In this document: positions 58,733 through 60,695 of the stretch, piece after piece
Layout: each line of letters opens with the position of its first letter
Position numbering within the stretch: the stretch's first letter is position 1
From: Bryobacterales bacterium
Lineage (GTDB): Bacteria; Acidobacteriota; Terriglobia; Bryobacterales; Bryobacteraceae
Assembly: GCA_020854055.1 (NCBI GenBank)
Contig: JADZGD010000034.1
Span: 1 to 60,695 of the forward strand
Direction of reading: 5' to 3'
DNA: 60,695 bases
Program-made: the position numbers and the translations under genes
The notes under the pieces: generated by a model
Database searches by the model: none
What the model saw: only the letters and a program-made list of their open reading frames with translations
What the model was told of the DNA's origin: nothing

Positions 58733-60695
58733 ATGAAACTTCAACGGATTGTTTGCCTGCTGATCCTCGCCGCTTCTCCCACGCTCGCTGCCGGCACGCT
58801 CAGCATCGTCGTTCCTTACGCCGGCGCCGGAAGCCTGACCTCTTACTGGGCATCGCAGGAAGAACACGTCGATTGGCAGCGCGCCGGGCTTCCGGCCAGC
58901 CGCTGTACCACCGCCTTTGCCGCCACGGAACTACGCCACTGCCTGGAACGTACCGCGCCCTCCTGGCAGTTCCGCTTCCTCGATCACCTCCCGGCAGCCG
59001 GTCCGGCCGTGGTCATCGGCCCCGCTGCCGTCATCGAACGAACCCTCGGCCTTCGGACGGCTTCGCCGCTCAAAGATCCGCAGAGCTACGCCATTCACAG
59101 TACGAACCGCCACGGCTCCAGTGTCCTGCTGCTAGCCGGCGGCGGGCGTGAGGGCGCTCTCTACGCCGTGTACTCCTATCTTGCCGAACTCGGTTGGCGC
59201 TGGTATGCCCCGGGCAAGCACGGTGAGGTGGCGCCGCCGGTGGTTTCCGGGCTCCAGCTCGACGGCTGGAACATCACTTCCGCCCCGGACTTCCCCCTGT
59301 TCCGCGGCTTTCTCGCCGCCCCCGATAGCCTCGAGTCGGTCGACATGTTCCGCTGGATGGCGCGCAACCGCCTGAACGCCTGGGCCTATCGTTCCCGCCC
59401 TTATGCGCTGATGAAAAAGCTGGGCTTCCGCTTTGTCACCGGCGGCCACATTCTGGAGGACATCATGAACCCCGATGCGCCGCAGCCCGATGGCCGAACC
59501 CTGTTTGAAGCGCATCCCGACTGGTTCCCCGAAGTGAACGGCAAACGCCTGCGCGAGAACGCCACCCGCTACCAGTTCTGTGTCTCCAACGCCGGCGCCA
59601 CCAGCTTCGCCGCCCGCCGCATCGTGGAGCACTTCGCCACCGATTGGCGCTGGACCGACTACCAGAACGCCTGGATGCTCGATACCTGGACCGGCTGGTG
59701 CCGGTGCGCCCGCTGCCGGGCCTTAGGCAACGATACCGACCGCTACCTGCACTTCCTCAGCCGGGTCCGCGCCATCGCAACGGAGGCCGAAAACACGGGC
59801 AGACTGCGCCGTAGCCCGGGAATGTTGCTCTGTGCCTATGAGGGCACCCCCTCGCTCGAAGGTCCGTCGCGCGCTCTGCCCGCCAACCTCGCCAGCGGTA
59901 AGGATCTGTCGCTGTTTGCGCCCATCAATCGCTGCTACGCTCACCAACTGAATGACCCCCGCTGCACCGAATTGAATACCCACTATGCCCGCGCGCTCGA
60001 ATCCTGGGGCAGCACCGCGGCCCGCTTTCCACTCGCGGTGGTGGAGTATTACAACTGTTCCAAAGTGGAAGACCTTCCGGTGTTGTTCACCCGCACCATG
60101 GGTAGTGACTACGCCTACTACAAGAGCCGCGGCGTGAAAGCCATCACCTACATGCACCCGCCCATCGCCCTCGAAGGTCCACGCGCGCTCAACAATATGC
60201 TGGTGGCCCGGCTCTCCTGGGACGTCAACGCCCCGGTGGATCAAATCAAGGAAGAGTACATTCGCCGCTACTACGGCCCCGCCGCCGTGCCCATGCGCCG
60301 GTTCTACGATAACCTCGAAGCCGCCTACGCCAATCTCACCGCCTGGCGTAGCTGGCATGCCTCGAGTGTGATGTGGAAGCTTCTGCACTGGGATGCCTCT
60401 CCTCCGGTCCGCCCGCTGTTCAGCCTGCGCCACCTGCAGCCCGAAGGCGGCCAGTCCACCGGCCCCTGGGAATCGCTGGAAGATCTCGGCCGCGCCCGTG
60501 CCGCGCTCGATGCCGCGCTTCGCCTCAAGGCTTCGCCCGATGAGCGGTTCCGCATCGAGGAAGACGCTCGCGCCTTCCGCTATGCCGATGACTCGTTCCG
60601 CTTCTTCTGGGCCATGTGCCAGGTCTATCAGGCCGAAGCCCGCCAGGATGATGCCGCCGCCCGGCTCGCCTTTCGCGGCGTCGAACGCTTTGCCG
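58733..60695 (+). CDS. DUF4838-like exported carbohydrate-active protein, partial at the right edge
   Basis: An open frame from the ATG at 58733 through the end of the window (654 complete codons, no stop), with a signal peptide (LQRIVCLLILAASPTLAAG). After a region with VVIGPAAVIER it has GREGALYAVYSYLAELGWRWYAPGKHGEVAPP in outline, the alpha-glucuronidase-N-terminus-like stretch of DUF4838 proteins. Later come WTGWCRCARCRAL (a Cys pair found in this family), FAPINRCYAHQL and the MLVARLSWDVNAPVDQIKEEYIRRYYG region. The protein is probably a few tens to a hundred residues longer. It is likely an extracytoplasmic glycan-binding or -degrading protein. The 189-bp gap upstream has a TACAAT box at 58706 without a clear -35. 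Confidence 0.85.
   Translation, partial: MKLQRIVCLLILAASPTLAAGTLSIVVPYAGAGSLTSYWASQEEHVDWQRAGLPASRCTTAFAATELRHCLERTAPSWQFRFLDHLPAAGPAVVIGPAAVIERTLGLRTASPLKDPQSYAIHSTNRHGSSVLLLAGGGREGALYAVYSYLAELGWRWYAPGKHGEVAPPVVSGLQLDGWNITSAPDFPLFRGFLAAPDSLESVDMFRWMARNRLNAWAYRSRPYALMKKLGFRFVTGGHILEDIMNPDAPQPDGRTLFEAHPDWFPEVNGKRLRENATRYQFCVSNAGATSFAARRIVEHFATDWRWTDYQNAWMLDTWTGWCRCARCRALGNDTDRYLHFLSRVRAIATEAENTGRLRRSPGMLLCAYEGTPSLEGPSRALPANLASGKDLSLFAPINRCYAHQLNDPRCTELNTHYARALESWGSTAARFPLAVVEYYNCSKVEDLPVLFTRTMGSDYAYYKSRGVKAITYMHPPIALEGPRALNNMLVARLSWDVNAPVDQIKEEYIRRYYGPAAVPMRRFYDNLEAAYANLTAWRSWHASSVMWKLLHWDASPPVRPLFSLRHLQPEGGQSTGPWESLEDLGRARAALDAALRLKASPDERFRIEEDARAFRYADDSFRFFWAMCQVYQAEARQDDAAARLAFRGVERFA

Overview
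This window is about 60.7 kb of gene-dense, GC-rich chromosomal DNA. I recognised 47 protein genes. The last runs off the right edge. I saw no tRNA, rRNA, CRISPR array, insertion sequence, integrase or phage gene. No stretch over 300 bases lacks a gene; the longest gap is 20377-20622, which holds a candidate mreB promoter. The gene mix points to a free-living, Gram-negative soil or sediment bacterium that lives on plant or microbial polysaccharides. It includes mreBCD, a Wza/Wzz/Wzx/Wzy-type exopolysaccharide operon, many Tat-exported Gfo/Idh oxidoreductases and sugar isomerases, DUF4861 and DUF4838 carbohydrate proteins, PilZ and IclR. My best guess is Acidobacteriota of the Bryobacterales/Solibacter type. 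That placement is inference from gene content only; Planctomycetota or Verrucomicrobiota are not excluded.

Left part (1-15.5 kb): an exported amidohydrolase lies divergent from an operon of FAH-family hydrolase, DUF4861 protein and IclR regulator. Next comes a promoter with a large imperfect palindrome (4035-4066), then five genes each joined to the next by the same four-base ATGA overlap. These are an intact amidohydrolase, a second amidohydrolase that has lost its metal ligands, a Gfo/Idh dehydrogenase, a DegT-type PLP aminotransferase and an exported protein with D-x-D-x-D-G calcium-type loops. This is the most likely undescribed system in the window. It is followed by an esterase, a PdxA2 / four-carbon acid sugar kinase / lactonase-like cassette and an exported sugar isomerase-like protein.

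Middle part (14.7-39.2 kb): a membrane TPR protein, dGTPase and SDR are followed by mreBCD. Next are a beta-propeller lipoprotein, a fusion of a sulfatase-modifying-factor fold with an alpha/beta hydrolase, a DapA-family lyase with a PLP decarboxylase, and E1 alpha/beta of a 2-oxoacid dehydrogenase without E2/E3. A PilZ protein, a GHMP sugar kinase, a CPBP protease and a three-gene carbohydrase group (GH28-like beta-helix, six-hairpin glycosidase-like, melibiase-like) complete it.

Right part (39.2-60.7 kb): a stand-alone (p)ppGpp hydrolase-like HD protein precedes a ten-gene exopolysaccharide operon read leftward from a predicted promoter at 53540-53568. The operon encodes Wza-like export, Wzz-like chain length control without a kinase domain, a PglF-type 4,6-dehydratase, a DegT aminotransferase, a PglC-type initiating transferase, Wzy-like polymerase, Wzx-like flippase, FemAB/GNAT-like transferase, a second DegT, a GT4 glycosyltransferase and a glycosidase-like membrane protein. 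Beyond a good terminator hairpin lie another Tat-exported Gfo/Idh protein, a penicillin acylase head-to-head with a CorC/HlyC-type CBS protein, and the partial DUF4838 gene.
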